Shown: one piece after another, positions 42,864 to 51,860 of the stretch
Numbering within the stretch: position 1 is the stretch's first letter
How the letters are laid out: the number at the start of each line of letters is the position of its first letter
Assembly (NCBI RefSeq): GCF_003480435.1
Contig: NZ_QUJB01000011.1
Location: 271 to 64,270, forward strand
DNA length: 64,000 bases
Reading direction: 5' to 3'
From: Clostridium sp. AM30-24
GTDB taxonomy: Bacteria > Bacillota > Clostridia > Lachnospirales > Lachnospiraceae
Notes under the pieces: generated by a model
Seen by the model: the letters and a program-made list of their open reading frames with translations, nothing else
Told to the model about the DNA's origin: nothing
Database searches by the model: none
Position numbers and translations under genes: made by a program

Positions 42864-44243
42864 ATGCCGGAAAACGAAAAGACGAGACTTCAGAAATTTA
42901 TGGGTGGAGGAAAACAAGGATACCAGATCGCATTCCAGATGGCTTGGCCCGCGGTGATGGAGTCCTTTTTTATTGCCCTGGCGGGCATGGTGGACTCGCT
43001 GATGGTGAGCTCCATCGGCGCATACGCGGTGGCGGCAGTAGGTCTGACAACGCAGCCGAAATTCATCGGCTTGTGCATTTTTATCGCCATGAACGTATCC
43101 GTATCTGCCCTGGTGGCGAGACGTCGCGGTGAGAAAGACCGGATCGGCGCGAACCAGGTTCTCCTGATGGCGCTGATCTTCACAGTCGTTGTCGGAATTT
43201 TGATCAGCATAGCGGCGGTGGTTTTTGCGGAACCGATCATCCGCTTCTGCGGTGCCAACGAGGACACTCAGGAGAGCGCGGTCCTGTATTTTAGGATCAT
43301 CATGGGCGGTATGATCTTCAATATCATTTCCATGGCGATCAATGCCTCCCAGCGCGGTGCCGGAAACACGAAGATCGCCATGCGAACCAACGTGACTTCT
43401 AACGTGGTCAATATGATCGGAAATTATCTCCTGATTCAGGGCCATCTTGGCTTTCCGGCGATGGGAATCGCGGGCGCGGCACTGGCGACTGTATTTGGAA
43501 CCGTGGTTGCCTGCATTATGAGCATCTGCTCCCTGATCCCAAAGGATAATTTTGTCAGTGTTCCCTACATTATAAAAGAACGTGTCCGTGTTACTCTTGA
43601 GCCGGTGAAGAGTATGGCGAAGATCGCTTCCAGTGTTTTTATTGAGCAGGTGTTCATGCGGACGGGGTTTCTGCTGGTATCGATCATGGCGGCGAGACTC
43701 GGTACTTCGGCTTACGCGGCGCATCAGGTTGCCATGAATGTCATGAACCTGTCCTTCTCATTTGGTGACGGCATGCAGGTAGCCGCTGTGGCGCTCTGCG
43801 GACGAAGCCTTGGGGAGAAGCGCCCGGATCTGGCGGTCATGTACGGGACGATCTGCCAGAGGATCGGAAACATGATCTCCATTGTGCTGTCGATCCTGTA
43901 TCTGCTGTTAGGAAACTGGTATTTCCACCTGTACTTTGTTGAGGAAGATATTATCGCCATGGGTGCCCGGATCATGCAGGTCATGACCGTGATCGTACTC
44001 CTGCAGATCTCCCAGGTCATCTACATGGGATGTCTCAGGGGTGCGGGAGATGTACTGTTTACCACCTGCGCGTCAACACTCAGTATCACCATCGTCCGTC
44101 CGTCCTGTGCGTACCTGTTCTGCTATGTACTGGAGATCGGAGTTGTCGGCATCTGGCTCGGAATCGTGTGCGATCAGATCGTGAGAGTGTGCCTGACGAA
44201 CTGGAGATTTAAGAGTGGAAAGTGGACGAAAATAAAGATATAG
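42864..44243 (+). CDS. MATE family efflux transporter
   Basis: A 459-residue membrane protein with 12 segments, exporting drugs or metabolites in exchange for sodium or protons. Family patterns are FQMAWPAVMESFFIALAGMVDSLMVS near the N-terminus and the second-half LGTSAYAAHQVAMNVMNLSFSFGDGMQVA. The ATG at 42864 stands eight bases after AGGAG; earlier GTG and ATG codons are in frame. It is a single-gene unit. Confidence 0.92.
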   Translation: MPENEKTRLQKFMGGGKQGYQIAFQMAWPAVMESFFIALAGMVDSLMVSSIGAYAVAAVGLTTQPKFIGLCIFIAMNVSVSALVARRRGEKDRIGANQVLLMALIFTVVVGILISIAAVVFAEPIIRFCGANEDTQESAVLYFRIIMGGMIFNIISMAINASQRGAGNTKIAMRTNVTSNVVNMIGNYLLIQGHLGFPAMGIAGAALATVFGTVVACIMSICSLIPKDNFVSVPYIIKERVRVTLEPVKSMAKIASSVFIEQVFMRTGFLLVSIMAARLGTSAYAAHQVAMNVMNLSFSFGDGMQVAAVALCGRSLGEKRPDLAVMYGTICQRIGNMISIVLSILYLLLGNWYFHLYFVEEDIIAMGARIMQVMTVIVLLQISQVIYMGCLRGAGDVLFTTCASTLSITIVRPSCAYLFCYVLEIGVVGIWLGIVCDQIVRVCLTNWRFKSGKWTKIKI

Positions 44244-44246
44244 CGA

Positions 44247-44346
44247 GCGCAGAGGAAAAACAAGCGGCGCCTCCGGCGACATTTGTTTTTCCTGCGCCGC
44301 TAACGAGCAAATTGTCTGCGAAGCAGACAATAGAGCGCGAAGCGCG
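44247..44346. repeat. Block of short perfect palindromes
   Basis: AGGAAAAACAA/TTGTTTTTCCT (44253-44263, 44283-44293), ATTGTCTGC-GAA-GCAGACAAT (44311-44331) and GCGC-GAA-GCGC (44335-44345) follow each other. It resembles the REP/BIME-like palindromic units found between genes. Confidence 0.6.
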
Positions 44347-44395
44347 TGTTTGCGAGTGAGCGATTCGACTCAATGAGTCAACACCTCCAAAAGCT

Positions 44396-44456
44396 AAAAG
44401 AGCCATATGCCCCGAAAACTGGTCATTCCAGTTCCGGCCGCATACAGCTCTTTTTT
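44396..44456. terminator. Bidirectional terminator
   Basis: AAAAGAGC (44396-44403) pairs with GCTCTTTT (44447-44454), with inner AACTGG/CCAGTT, then further T. A second hairpin, ATGTAACAGG/CCTGTTACAT, follows at about 44457-44492. They separate the MATE gene from the convergent ABC operon. Confidence 0.8.
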
Positions 44457-44525
44457 ATGTAACAGGAAATTCCGAGAAATTCCCTGTTACATAAATTTGC
44501 AAGATCAATTCAGACAATACGCGGA

Positions 44526-45299
44526 CTAGTTGCCGCACTCAATACTGATCGCGTTAAACATGTCAAGGATATCATCCACCTTCGTGTTCGCCTTTTCCTC
44601 GCCTTTCTTATCCATGACCGCATGCCCCTGATGCATCATCAGAAGACGGTTTCCGTACTCTACAGCGAACCGGAGATTATGTGTGACCATAATGGTCGTC
44701 AGGTGCTTTTCCGCAACGATCTTTCCGGTCAGTTCCATAATAATATCTGCCGTCTTCGGGTCAAGGGCGGCCGTGTGCTCATCAAGGATCAGAAATTCGA
44801 TGGGAGTCATGGTTGACATTAAAAGAGCCATTGCCTGACGCTGTCCACCGGAGAGGACGCCGACTTTTACCCCCATCTTATCTTCAAGACCGAGACCGAG
44901 AATTTTTAACTGGTCGCGGTAGAAGTCAATGCGGGCCTTATTTGTTCCGGGAAGAAGATTGAACGGCTTTCCCTTATTGTCCGCGAGAGCCATATTCTCG
45001 AGGATCGTCATATTCGGGCAGGTTCCCATCGCCGGGTGCTGGTAGACGCGGCCGATGCGGCGCTGGCGCTTGTACTCCGGCATTTTTGTGATATCGGTTC
45101 CGCCCATGACGATGGTGCCGGAATCCACCGGAATGCTGCCGCAGATCAGGTTTAACATGGAAGTTTTGCCGGATCCGTTGCTGCCGACAACGGAAACAAA
45201 CTCGCCGTCATCGATGCTGAGGTTGAAATCGTTAAAGAGGCACATTTCATTTACAGTGCCTGCGTTGTAATATTTACTGATGTTTTTTAACTCAAGCAT
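44526..45299 (-). CDS. ABC transporter ATPase (TrpZ-like)
   Basis: A 257-residue ATPase with Walker A VGSNGSGKTSMLN, signature VLSGGQRQAMALL, Walker B LILDEHTAALDPKT and the switch His in MVTHNLRFAVEYGNRLLMM. It is the last gene of a three-gene importer operon and overlaps the permease gene by eight bases. Family members accompany COG2984-type binding proteins. Confidence 0.9.
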   Translation of the reverse strand: MLELKNISKYYNAGTVNEMCLFNDFNLSIDDGEFVSVVGSNGSGKTSMLNLICGSIPVDSGTIVMGGTDITKMPEYKRQRRIGRVYQHPAMGTCPNMTILENMALADNKGKPFNLLPGTNKARIDFYRDQLKILGLGLEDKMGVKVGVLSGGQRQAMALLMSTMTPIEFLILDEHTAALDPKTADIIMELTGKIVAEKHLTTIMVTHNLRFAVEYGNRLLMMHQGHAVMDKKGEEKANTKVDDILDMFNAISIECGN

Positions 45300-46182
45300 G
45301 GTGTGCCCCCTTTCTCTTCATGGAATCACTGACGATCAGGATCAGAAGAAGAATTGCCGCAGTGATAAGTTTCAGGTCGGTCGCCTTTACGATCCGCATG
45401 GAAATAACGAAAGCGACACACGCTTTATAGAGAATTGCGCCTGCGATAACAGCGGTGGTTGCCTTCAGCTTTCCGAAGCGGTGGAACAGCTGTGTTCCGA
45501 GAATCACGCTCGCGAGACCGAAGACCATGGTTCCGGTTCCGATGGAGATGTCGAAGAACGCCTGCTTCTGGGCGAGCACTCCGCCTGCGAGGGCTGCGAA
45601 TCCGTTGGCGATCGCAAGGCCGATGATCTTCACCCGGCCTTTGTCTTCTGCCAGAGATGTAACGAGAGCATCATTGTCACCGGCTGCCCGGAGAAGATAG
45701 CCGGATCTCGTATTTAAGTACCAGTCGAGAACGAACTTGCAGATCAGGGCGATCACAGCCAGAATGATCACAACGATGTACGGTCTTACGGATGCCGGAA
45801 GACTGTTTCTGGTCCACTCGTTGTCAAAGATCGTATCCTGGGACAGGAACGGAAGGTTTGCCTTCATTCCGGCGATCCTTAAGTTTACGGAGTAGAGAGC
45901 TGTCATGACAATGATACCGGAAAACAGGTCGCGGACCTTACATTTTACATGAATGACACCGGTCACGCATCCGGCGAGAACACCCGCAAAGAAGGAGAGC
46001 GGAAGTGCCCACACTGGGGAAACTCCTTTTACGATCAGTCCCGCGGTCAGCGCTGCGCCCAGAGGGAAAGTTCCGTCAACCGACAGATCCGGGAAGTCCA
46101 GGATCTTGTAGGTGATGTAAACGCCCAGGGCCATGATCGCGTAGATCAGCCCTTCCTCAAAGATTCCTAATAAGATTGCCAT
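45292..46182 (-). CDS. ABC transporter permease (TrpY-like)
   Basis: A 296-residue membrane protein with about eight to nine segments, of the LivH-like permease group. It has ALGVYITYKILDFPDLSVDGTFPLGAA and AIANGFAALAGGVLAQKQAFFDISIGTGTMVFGLASVILG. It imports the amino acid bound by the lipoprotein encoded upstream. Confidence 0.88.
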   Translation of the reverse strand: MAILLGIFEEGLIYAIMALGVYITYKILDFPDLSVDGTFPLGAALTAGLIVKGVSPVWALPLSFFAGVLAGCVTGVIHVKCKVRDLFSGIIVMTALYSVNLRIAGMKANLPFLSQDTIFDNEWTRNSLPASVRPYIVVIILAVIALICKFVLDWYLNTRSGYLLRAAGDNDALVTSLAEDKGRVKIIGLAIANGFAALAGGVLAQKQAFFDISIGTGTMVFGLASVILGTQLFHRFGKLKATTAVIAGAILYKACVAFVISMRIVKATDLKLITAAILLLILIVSDSMKRKGAHHA

Positions 46183-46239
46183 GATATCCTCCGAAAATCA
46201 GTAACTGGGGAAAATCCCGCAATTACATGTTGCTGCAAA

Positions 46240-46272
46240 GTCCGGCAGAAGCGGAAAATCGCTTTGCCGGAC
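46240..46272 (-). other. Hairpin between binding-protein and permease genes
   Basis: GTCCGGCA (46240-46247) pairs with TGCCGGAC (46265-46272), extended by AGAAGCG/CGCTT. Such structures often raise the binding-protein mRNA relative to the rest of the operon. Confidence 0.5.
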
Positions 46273-46334
46273 CATGATTGTTTATGTTGCCGATCATCCG
46301 ACTTCCTTATTAAAAGTGGATGAAATTTGTTGAA

Positions 46335-47432
46335 CTACTGTGTGATCTCAGTGAATAACTCTTTTGCATTGGAAGCAAGATCCTCCGGGAAAGTGATTCC
46401 AAGATCCTCAGCGACTTTGGAGTTTCCGTAGAAAGCAGCAGTCTCGATCACCTCGAAGTTCAGTTCACTTGCTTTCTTCTCGCCCTTTAAAACTTCTGCA
46501 GCCATGCGTCCTGTCTGCTTTCCAAGATCTACATAGTCAAGTCCCATAGCAGCGAGGCAGCCAATCTTGACCTGCTCGATCTCACTTCCGAATACCGGGA
46601 TGTTTTTAGCATTTGCCTTGGAAAGGATCAGCGGAAGGGAGGCAACGACTGTGTTGTCTGTTAAGTTGTTTAAGCAGTCGACCTGCTCTAAGAGGCTGTC
46701 AGCAGCGAGCGGGATGTCTGCTGTGGAGGAAACGCCGGACTCAACGATCTCGAAACCGTAGTCAGCGGCTTTTTCCTTGTACTCAGCCAGAGTGGAAGCG
46801 GAGTTTACTTCGCTTGTTGTATACATGATGCCGATCTTTTTCGCATCAGGAAGGATCGCGCGGATCATTTCGAGCTGCTGCTCGACCGGAAGCTTGTCGC
46901 TGGTACCTGTCACTTCGCCAACCGGAGTTCCGTCAGCGTTTGCGAGCTCAGCTGCAACCGGATCCGTAACGGCTGTATAGATGACCGGGATGTCGTTCTT
47001 TCTGCCGACGCTGTATGCGCTCTGGGCGCTCGGTGTTGCGATCGCGCAGATGAGATCCACCTTCTGTCCGGCGAAGTTTGTGCTGATCTGTGCTGCTAAC
47101 CCTGGGTCAGCCTGCGCGTTCTCTTCTAATACGGTAAGGTTCTTTCCTTCAACGATACCGTTCTCTGCAAGCCCCTCAAGGAAGCCTTCACGGCAGTTGT
47201 CGAGAGAGCCGTGGACTGCGAACTGGTTGATGCCGATGGTGTAGGAACCGTCTGCAAGAGCTGTATCTGCTGCGTCTGCGGATTCAGCCGTTGTTGTCTC
47301 TGCGGCAGCTTCTGTTGCTGTGGCTGTCGTTGTCTTAGCAGCTGTTGTGGTGGAAGCTGTGTTAGAAGAGCAGCCTGCAAGGAGTGCTGCGGTGAAGGTT
47401 GCTGCGATGATTGCTTTGATTGATTTTTTCAT
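46335..47432 (-). CDS. ABC substrate-binding lipoprotein (TrpX-like)
   Basis: A 365-residue lipoprotein with lipobox LAGC (Cys21), an Ala/Thr-rich linker and a COG2984-type binding fold (YTIGINQFAVHGSLDNCREGFLEGLAENG, IPVIYTAVTDPVAAELAN). It is first in its operon and lies behind a T-box leader whose specifier appears to be UGG, so tryptophan is the likely ligand. The start is MKKSIKAI after AGGAGAAC; the long upstream open frame is leader. Confidence 0.88.
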   Translation of the reverse strand: MKKSIKAIIAATFTAALLAGCSSNTASTTTAAKTTTATATEAAAETTTAESADAADTALADGSYTIGINQFAVHGSLDNCREGFLEGLAENGIVEGKNLTVLEENAQADPGLAAQISTNFAGQKVDLICAIATPSAQSAYSVGRKNDIPVIYTAVTDPVAAELANADGTPVGEVTGTSDKLPVEQQLEMIRAILPDAKKIGIMYTTSEVNSASTLAEYKEKAADYGFEIVESGVSSTADIPLAADSLLEQVDCLNNLTDNTVVASLPLILSKANAKNIPVFGSEIEQVKIGCLAAMGLDYVDLGKQTGRMAAEVLKGEKKASELNFEVIETAAFYGNSKVAEDLGITFPEDLASNAKELFTEITQ

Positions 47433-47589
47433 AATTTTGTTCTCCTCTTCTACTTTTGATAAAGATGTTTTGCAGCTGCGGCAGGTCCTGTTGCGGCGAC
47501 CGCCGTTTTGCCGAGTAGTTGTTGGAGGTGTGGAGCGAAGGTTTTTGGGGATCGGGATATTGTCCGGTGCAGAGCACTTATTTTTGTAT

Positions 47590-47877
47590 AAAAAAAATCC
47601 CAAGTATCAGATATCGATTTAAAATCTGATGCTTGAGACGAATTTCATATCCGCGGTGCCACTCAATTTGACCTTTCGGTCCGCTTTTTTCGTATACCAA
47701 CATATACGCCGCTCTCTTAACGACTGCGGTAGCCGTCAGTCCATACTAAAATTCAGAACTGCCCTCGAAAGTCCATTCCATTTCCAGTGCAATACTGCAA
47801 TCCCACCGCCTGCAGCTCTCTGTGAAAACACGATCGAAAATGTACTCCTCTTTCTCAACGGTTTTTCTTGTTTGGTT
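47590..47877 (-). promoter_or_regulatory. T-box riboswitch, apparent tryptophan specifier
   Basis: On the minus strand the antiterminator core TGGCACCGCGG is at 47661-47651. The terminator stem at about 47634-47600 ends in eight U. Stem I shows the GGCGGTGGGATTGCAG apical motif. The specifier region reads GAA-TGG-ACTTTCGAGG with TGG at 47775-47773. Uncharged tRNA-Trp should allow read-through into the TrpXYZ-like genes. Confidence 0.85.
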
Positions 47878-47883
47878 ATGGGT

Positions 47884-47912
47884 ATCATAGTACGAAAAGG
47901 ATTGTTTGTCAA
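47884..47912 (-). promoter_or_regulatory. Promoter of the T-box leader
   Basis: Minus strand TTGACA (47912-47907), 17-base spacer, TATGAT (47889-47884). Confidence 0.8.
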
Positions 47913-48018
47913 GAAGAACAATAAAAAAAGTTTGGAAACCTGCAAACTCCGCTGGACAGAAAGAAAAATGGTAATTTCTAAAAAAAATATAATATTTCAG
48001 AAACTTCCATAAATTCCA

Positions 48019-48047
48019 TTGACATTCAATGTCTCCTGATATAGGAT
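48019..48047 (+). promoter_or_regulatory. Probable promoter of ftsH
   Basis: TTGACA (48019-48024), 17-base spacer, TAGGAT (48042-48047). A leader of about 135 nt follows with a short ATGACA/TGTCAT hairpin. Confidence 0.6.
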
Positions 48048-48187
48048 AAATATCACACGAAATGACAGGGTGTCATCTCACGCAGATCTTCAGAAAACAA
48101 AGCATGTAAAAGGCAGAAAAAGTAACAGCAGAGGCTCGGATGCGATGAAAAGCTCTGCAGAAAAATGAAAAACAAGGAGGCAGACGT

Positions 48188-50038
48188 ATGGGTACAAAAG
48201 ACGGCGGAAAAAAGCCGAACCCGAATGATCTCAATTCATTTAAGGGATTTTTCTATTATATGATCATAATTCTGGTCATGACGGTCCTGTTAAACGGACT
48301 CGTATTCCCGTCCGCACTGAAAAGCCAGGTAAAGGAAGTTGGCTACAACGAGTTCCTGACCATGGTGGACAACGGACAGGTCGCACAGGTGGAAAAGGAT
48401 GACACGAACGGCGAGATCGTATTCATCACAAAAGACAGCAATGAGAAACAGCAGATCTACAAGACAGGTCTCTGGGATGATCCGGATCTGACAGAACGGT
48501 TATACAGTAAGGGAGTGACCTTCGACAAGGTGATCCCGCGGAAGGAATCCGCCATCATGGCAGTCTTCACAAACTGGATCCTTCCATTCATGATCATGAT
48601 CGGACTTGGACAGATCTTAAGCCGCAGCATGGCGAAGCGCATGGGCGGAAACGCGATGACATTTGGAAAATCGAATGCAAAGATCTACGCGGAGAGTGAG
48701 ACCGGTGTTACATTTGCGGATGTTGCAGGTGAGGAGGAGGCGAAGGACGCCTTAAAGGAGATCGTTGATTTCCTTCATGATCCGAAAAAATATTCCGATA
48801 TCGGTGCCACACTTCCGAAGGGCGCGCTCCTCGTAGGCCCTCCAGGAACAGGTAAAACATTACTTGCAAAGGCTGTTGCCGGTGAGGCGCATGTTCCGTT
48901 CTTCTCAATCTCCGGCTCTGAGTTTGTTGAGATGTTCGTCGGCATGGGTGCCGCGAAGGTCCGGGACCTCTTCAAGCAGGCAAATGAGAAAGCGCCGTGT
49001 ATCGTCTTTATCGATGAGATCGATACCATCGGTAAAAAGCGTGACGGAAGCGGCATGGGCGGAAACGATGAGCGTGAGCAGACCTTAAACCAGCTTCTTA
49101 CAGAGATGGACGGATTCGACGGACGAAAGGGTGTTGTGATCCTGGCGGCCACAAACCGTCCGGAGACCCTTGATAAGGCCCTCTTGAGACCGGGCCGTTT
49201 CGACAGGAGGATCCCGGTGGAGCTCCCGGACCTCAAAGGCCGTGAGGCGATCCTGCGGGTACATGGAAAAGATGTCAAGATGGATGAGTCCGTTGACTTT
49301 AACGCCATCGCGAGAGCGACTGTCGGAGCCAGCGGTGCCGAGCTTGCGAACATTATCAACGAGGGCGCGCTCCGTGCCGTCCGCATGGGACGCCGCGTTG
49401 TATCCCAGACTGATCTGGAGGAGAGCGTTGAGACCGTTATTGCCGGTTACCAGAAGAAAAATGCGTCCGTATCTGAGAATGAACGCCGGATCGTCGCTTA
49501 CCACGAGATCGGCCACGCCCTCGTTGCAGCGTGCCAGAGCAACTCTGCTCCGGTACACAAGATCACAATTATTCCGAGAACATCGGGTGCTCTTGGCTAT
49601 ACAATGCAGGTGGAGGATGGCGAGCGTCTTCTTATGAGCAAGGAGGAGGCACTTAACAAGATCGCAACTCTGACCGGCGGCCGTGCGGCGGAGGAATTTA
49701 TGTTCCACTCCATCACGACCGGTGCCTCCAACGATATCGAGCAGGCCACAAAGCTTGCCCGCGCTATGGTGACCCGCTACGGTATGAGCGACCAGTTCGG
49801 TATGGTTGCCCTTGAGACCGTGACGAACCAGTACCTTGGCGGAGACACCTCCCTCGCATGCTCACCGGAGACAGCGAAAGCCATCGATGACGAGGTGATC
49901 GCTACCGTGAAGGCACAGTACGAGAAGGCAATGGGAATCTTAAGAGACCATGCAGCAAAATTAAACGAACTTGCCGGATATCTTCTCGAAAAGGAGACAA
50001 TCACAGGAGAAGAATTTATGGAGATCCTGAACCAGTAA
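48188..50038 (+). CDS. ftsH: ATP-dependent zinc metalloprotease FtsH
   Basis: A 616-residue membrane protease that degrades damaged membrane and regulatory proteins. Two N-terminal membrane segments (about residues 20-40 and 118-138) flank a small outside domain. The AAA module has Walker [13 protein letters not shown] (near 217), Walker [12 protein letters not shown] and the SRH. The zinc site is H439-E-I-G-H443. Length is normal. AAGGAGG precedes the ATG. The usual tilS-hpt neighbours are absent. Confidence 0.97.
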   Translation: MGTKDGGKKPNPNDLNSFKGFFYYMIIILVMTVLLNGLVFPSALKSQVKEVGYNEFLTMVDNGQVAQVEKDDTNGEIVFITKDSNEKQQIYKTGLWDDPDLTERLYSKGVTFDKVIPRKESAIMAVFTNWILPFMIMIGLGQILSRSMAKRMGGNAMTFGKSNAKIYAESETGVTFADVAGEEEAKDALKEIVDFLHDPKKYSDIGATLPKGALLVGPPGTGKTLLAKAVAGEAHVPFFSISGSEFVEMFVGMGAAKVRDLFKQANEKAPCIVFIDEIDTIGKKRDGSGMGGNDEREQTLNQLLTEMDGFDGRKGVVILAATNRPETLDKALLRPGRFDRRIPVELPDLKGREAILRVHGKDVKMDESVDFNAIARATVGASGAELANIINEGALRAVRMGRRVVSQTDLEESVETVIAGYQKKNASVSENERRIVAYHEIGHALVAACQSNSAPVHKITIIPRTSGALGYTMQVEDGERLLMSKEEALNKIATLTGGRAAEEFMFHSITTGASNDIEQATKLARAMVTRYGMSDQFGMVALETVTNQYLGGDTSLACSPETAKAIDDEVIATVKAQYEKAMGILRDHAAKLNELAGYLLEKETITGEEFMEILNQ

Positions 50039-50058
50039 AAGCAGTATATCAATGTGAG

Positions 50059-50102
50059 AAGACTCAGAGACCATGCAAAGTGGCTGCTCTGAGTCTTTTT
50101 TC
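50059..50102 (+). terminator. Terminator of ftsH
   Basis: AAGACTCAGAG (50059-50069) pairs with CTCTGAGTCTT (50087-50097), then a T-run. Confidence 0.9.
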
Positions 50103-50149
50103 GTTTTTGGAAAAGAATCAGGCATCGGGCTGACGATGTGAAATCTCGA

Positions 50150-50178
50150 TTGTGTACACCGGAAACCTATGTTAAAAT
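50150..50178 (+). promoter_or_regulatory. Promoter upstream of the MITE-like element
   Basis: TTGTGT (50150-50155), 17-base spacer, TAAAAT (50173-50178). The element inserted 30 bases further on now lies between it and the zinc-ribbon gene. Confidence 0.55.
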
Positions 50179-50215
50179 GAGAGTAGAAATTTAGCTGTTG
50201 GGTTTAAAATACAAA

Positions 50216-50356
50216 CTATAAATGAGCAAATACCGAAAAGTGCACAAAAATTATAACTTATTGTGCACGTAACATGGACATTGGTCCGCTTAATATTCTT
50301 TATGTCTGCATGTGATAGACTTAATAGTGCAGTTTTTCAAATTTGCTCATTTATAG
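50216..50356. mobile_element. MITE-like element, 141 bp, with 7-bp target duplication
   Basis: Perfect 16-bp terminal inverted repeats: CTATAAATGAGCAAAT (50216-50231) and ATTTGCTCATTTATAG (50341-50356). ATACAAA stands directly outside both ends (50209-50215 and 50357-50363), the mark of a transposition event. There is no coding capacity. An inner dyad GTGCACAA/TTGTGCAC lies near 50240-50268. Confidence 0.75.
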
Positions 50357-50408
50357 ATACAAAATTAAAATGATCTGAAAAGAGGAATACCGACAGGAGG
50401 AACAACGG

Positions 50409-51620
50409 ATGAAACAGAGATATTGTCCATACTGCGACCAGAAAATGACATCGGGTCTATACTGCAGCGGATGCAAAAGGATCGTGTGGCATCCATATGT
50501 GCAGGATGTGGATTACTACTTAAATGAGAGGCATCCTCGCCATGAGTCAGACTGCCTGTACCATGATGGCGGAAGCGAATACCCTGGAAGCAGCACGTCC
50601 GGTACAGATTCGTACGCGGGCATATTTAAAGGGAATGGGACATCAACCAGAATACAGGGCGGAAAGAAAAAGACAAATCGGGAGAAGAAGACAGCGGATC
50701 CATTCCAGAATATGGGAAACCGGATGACGGGACAGCGGAATGCGTTCGAACACATGAAGAGCCAGCTTGAGCAGTACCGCAGCCAGGCGGACACCTGCCA
50801 GAGTGGAACTTACAGCAGCCAGTCCGCGAAGAACATCATGGACCGTGTAAACTCCGAGCGGGGACGGAAGAAGCCGTTTACCGGCATTCTGATCGTCGTG
50901 ATCATCTGGCTGGTATTTTCCGTCGGCGGAAACCTGCTGTTTCTTATCACCCATGCGATCCGGGAATCGATCTACGGGATCGAGAACATCTTCGACTCGT
51001 CCAGCGGCGATCTCTGGTCCTCTGCCGATTCCAACGCCGTGGAGGTCCTTGGAGAGGGCGAGCTCTCCGACGAGGAGGTGCGGGCCATCGGAACAAACTG
51101 TACAAACTACGGTCACTATGACGCCCAGCTTGCGGATGTGACGGCCGCCCTGGACCGACTCCTGCCGCAGTACGGATTTTCTGAGTGGTCGATGGAGGAC
51201 ACATACAGCTACAACTATGCTTCGGACGATATGAGCTGGTACAATACAGATCAGGCCTATTATCTGAGCCGTGACGGGGAGTATGTGGGAAGCATTACCA
51301 TCTACGCCGACACGGCAACGGACGATCTCCATGGAATCGGTGCCTACAGCAGCGACGAGGAGGCCTTCTACCAGATCGTGGACGTGCTGGAAGCCACATT
51401 CCGGGAATTCGGCTATCTGGATACGGATCTAAGCGGACAGGAGGTATATCAGGAACTGATCAATACCGAGGATATGATCGTTAGTAAGACAGATGACAGT
51501 GTCAACGGATTTACCACAGCTTATGGACCGGAGATTTTTGCAAGTAAAGAAAAACCGTCAGGGGATGATTTCTACTCGATCCAGATGTATGCGCCGGGGT
51601 ATTACACAAGCGTAGAGTAG
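50409..51620 (+). CDS. Zinc-ribbon single-pass membrane protein of unknown function
   Basis: A 403-residue protein I do not recognise. Residues 6-22 hold a zinc ribbon (CPYCDQKMTSGLYCSGC). A charged, low-complexity cytosolic stretch follows to about residue 155, then one membrane helix (157-180, ILIVVIIWLVFSVGGNLLFLIT), then an acidic, Tyr-rich outside domain. A zinc ribbon inside and a sensor-like domain outside recall Firmicutes proteins that start with a zinc ribbon and TM helix. The ATG follows AGGAGGA. Confidence 0.8.
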   Translation: MKQRYCPYCDQKMTSGLYCSGCKRIVWHPYVQDVDYYLNERHPRHESDCLYHDGGSEYPGSSTSGTDSYAGIFKGNGTSTRIQGGKKKTNREKKTADPFQNMGNRMTGQRNAFEHMKSQLEQYRSQADTCQSGTYSSQSAKNIMDRVNSERGRKKPFTGILIVVIIWLVFSVGGNLLFLITHAIRESIYGIENIFDSSSGDLWSSADSNAVEVLGEGELSDEEVRAIGTNCTNYGHYDAQLADVTAALDRLLPQYGFSEWSMEDTYSYNYASDDMSWYNTDQAYYLSRDGEYVGSITIYADTATDDLHGIGAYSSDEEAFYQIVDVLEATFREFGYLDTDLSGQEVYQELINTEDMIVSKTDDSVNGFTTAYGPEIFASKEKPSGDDFYSIQMYAPGYYTSVE

Positions 51621-51646
51621 AATGGTAAAAATTATATAGACTGATA

Positions 51647-51694
51647 AAAGATGTGCTGCAGGATCATCTGAAAGATTCTGCAGCACATCTTTTG
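51647..51694 (+). terminator. Intrinsic terminator
   Basis: AAGATGTGCTGCAG (51648-51661) pairs perfectly with CTGCAGCACATCTT (51678-51691), then TTG. Confidence 0.8.
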
Positions 51695-51735
51695 TTTACG
51701 TGAACAATGTCCAGGAAAACCTTGTAAAAAAGTGC

Positions 51736-51764
51736 TTGACAGATTGACAACCCCATGGTAGTAT
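51736..51764 (+). promoter_or_regulatory. Promoter of rpoB-rpoC
   Basis: TTGACA (51736-51741), 17-base spacer, TAGTAT (51759-51764). A second TTGACA lies at 51744. A leader of about 90 nt contains a GGTATCAT/ATGGTACC hairpin. Confidence 0.75.
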
Positions 51765-51860
51765 GAAATGTGCACTATTGTGGTATCATGTGCATATGGT
51801 ACCAGTATGCCCAAAATTGGCTATTGATTATAGAGAAAGAAAACAGGGGTGAAACGTCAA

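Noticed and set aside
47211..47622. Cys-rich plus-strand frames opposite the TrpX-like gene
   Set aside because: They are shadows of the Ala/Thr-rich lipoprotein linker and of the T-box leader.
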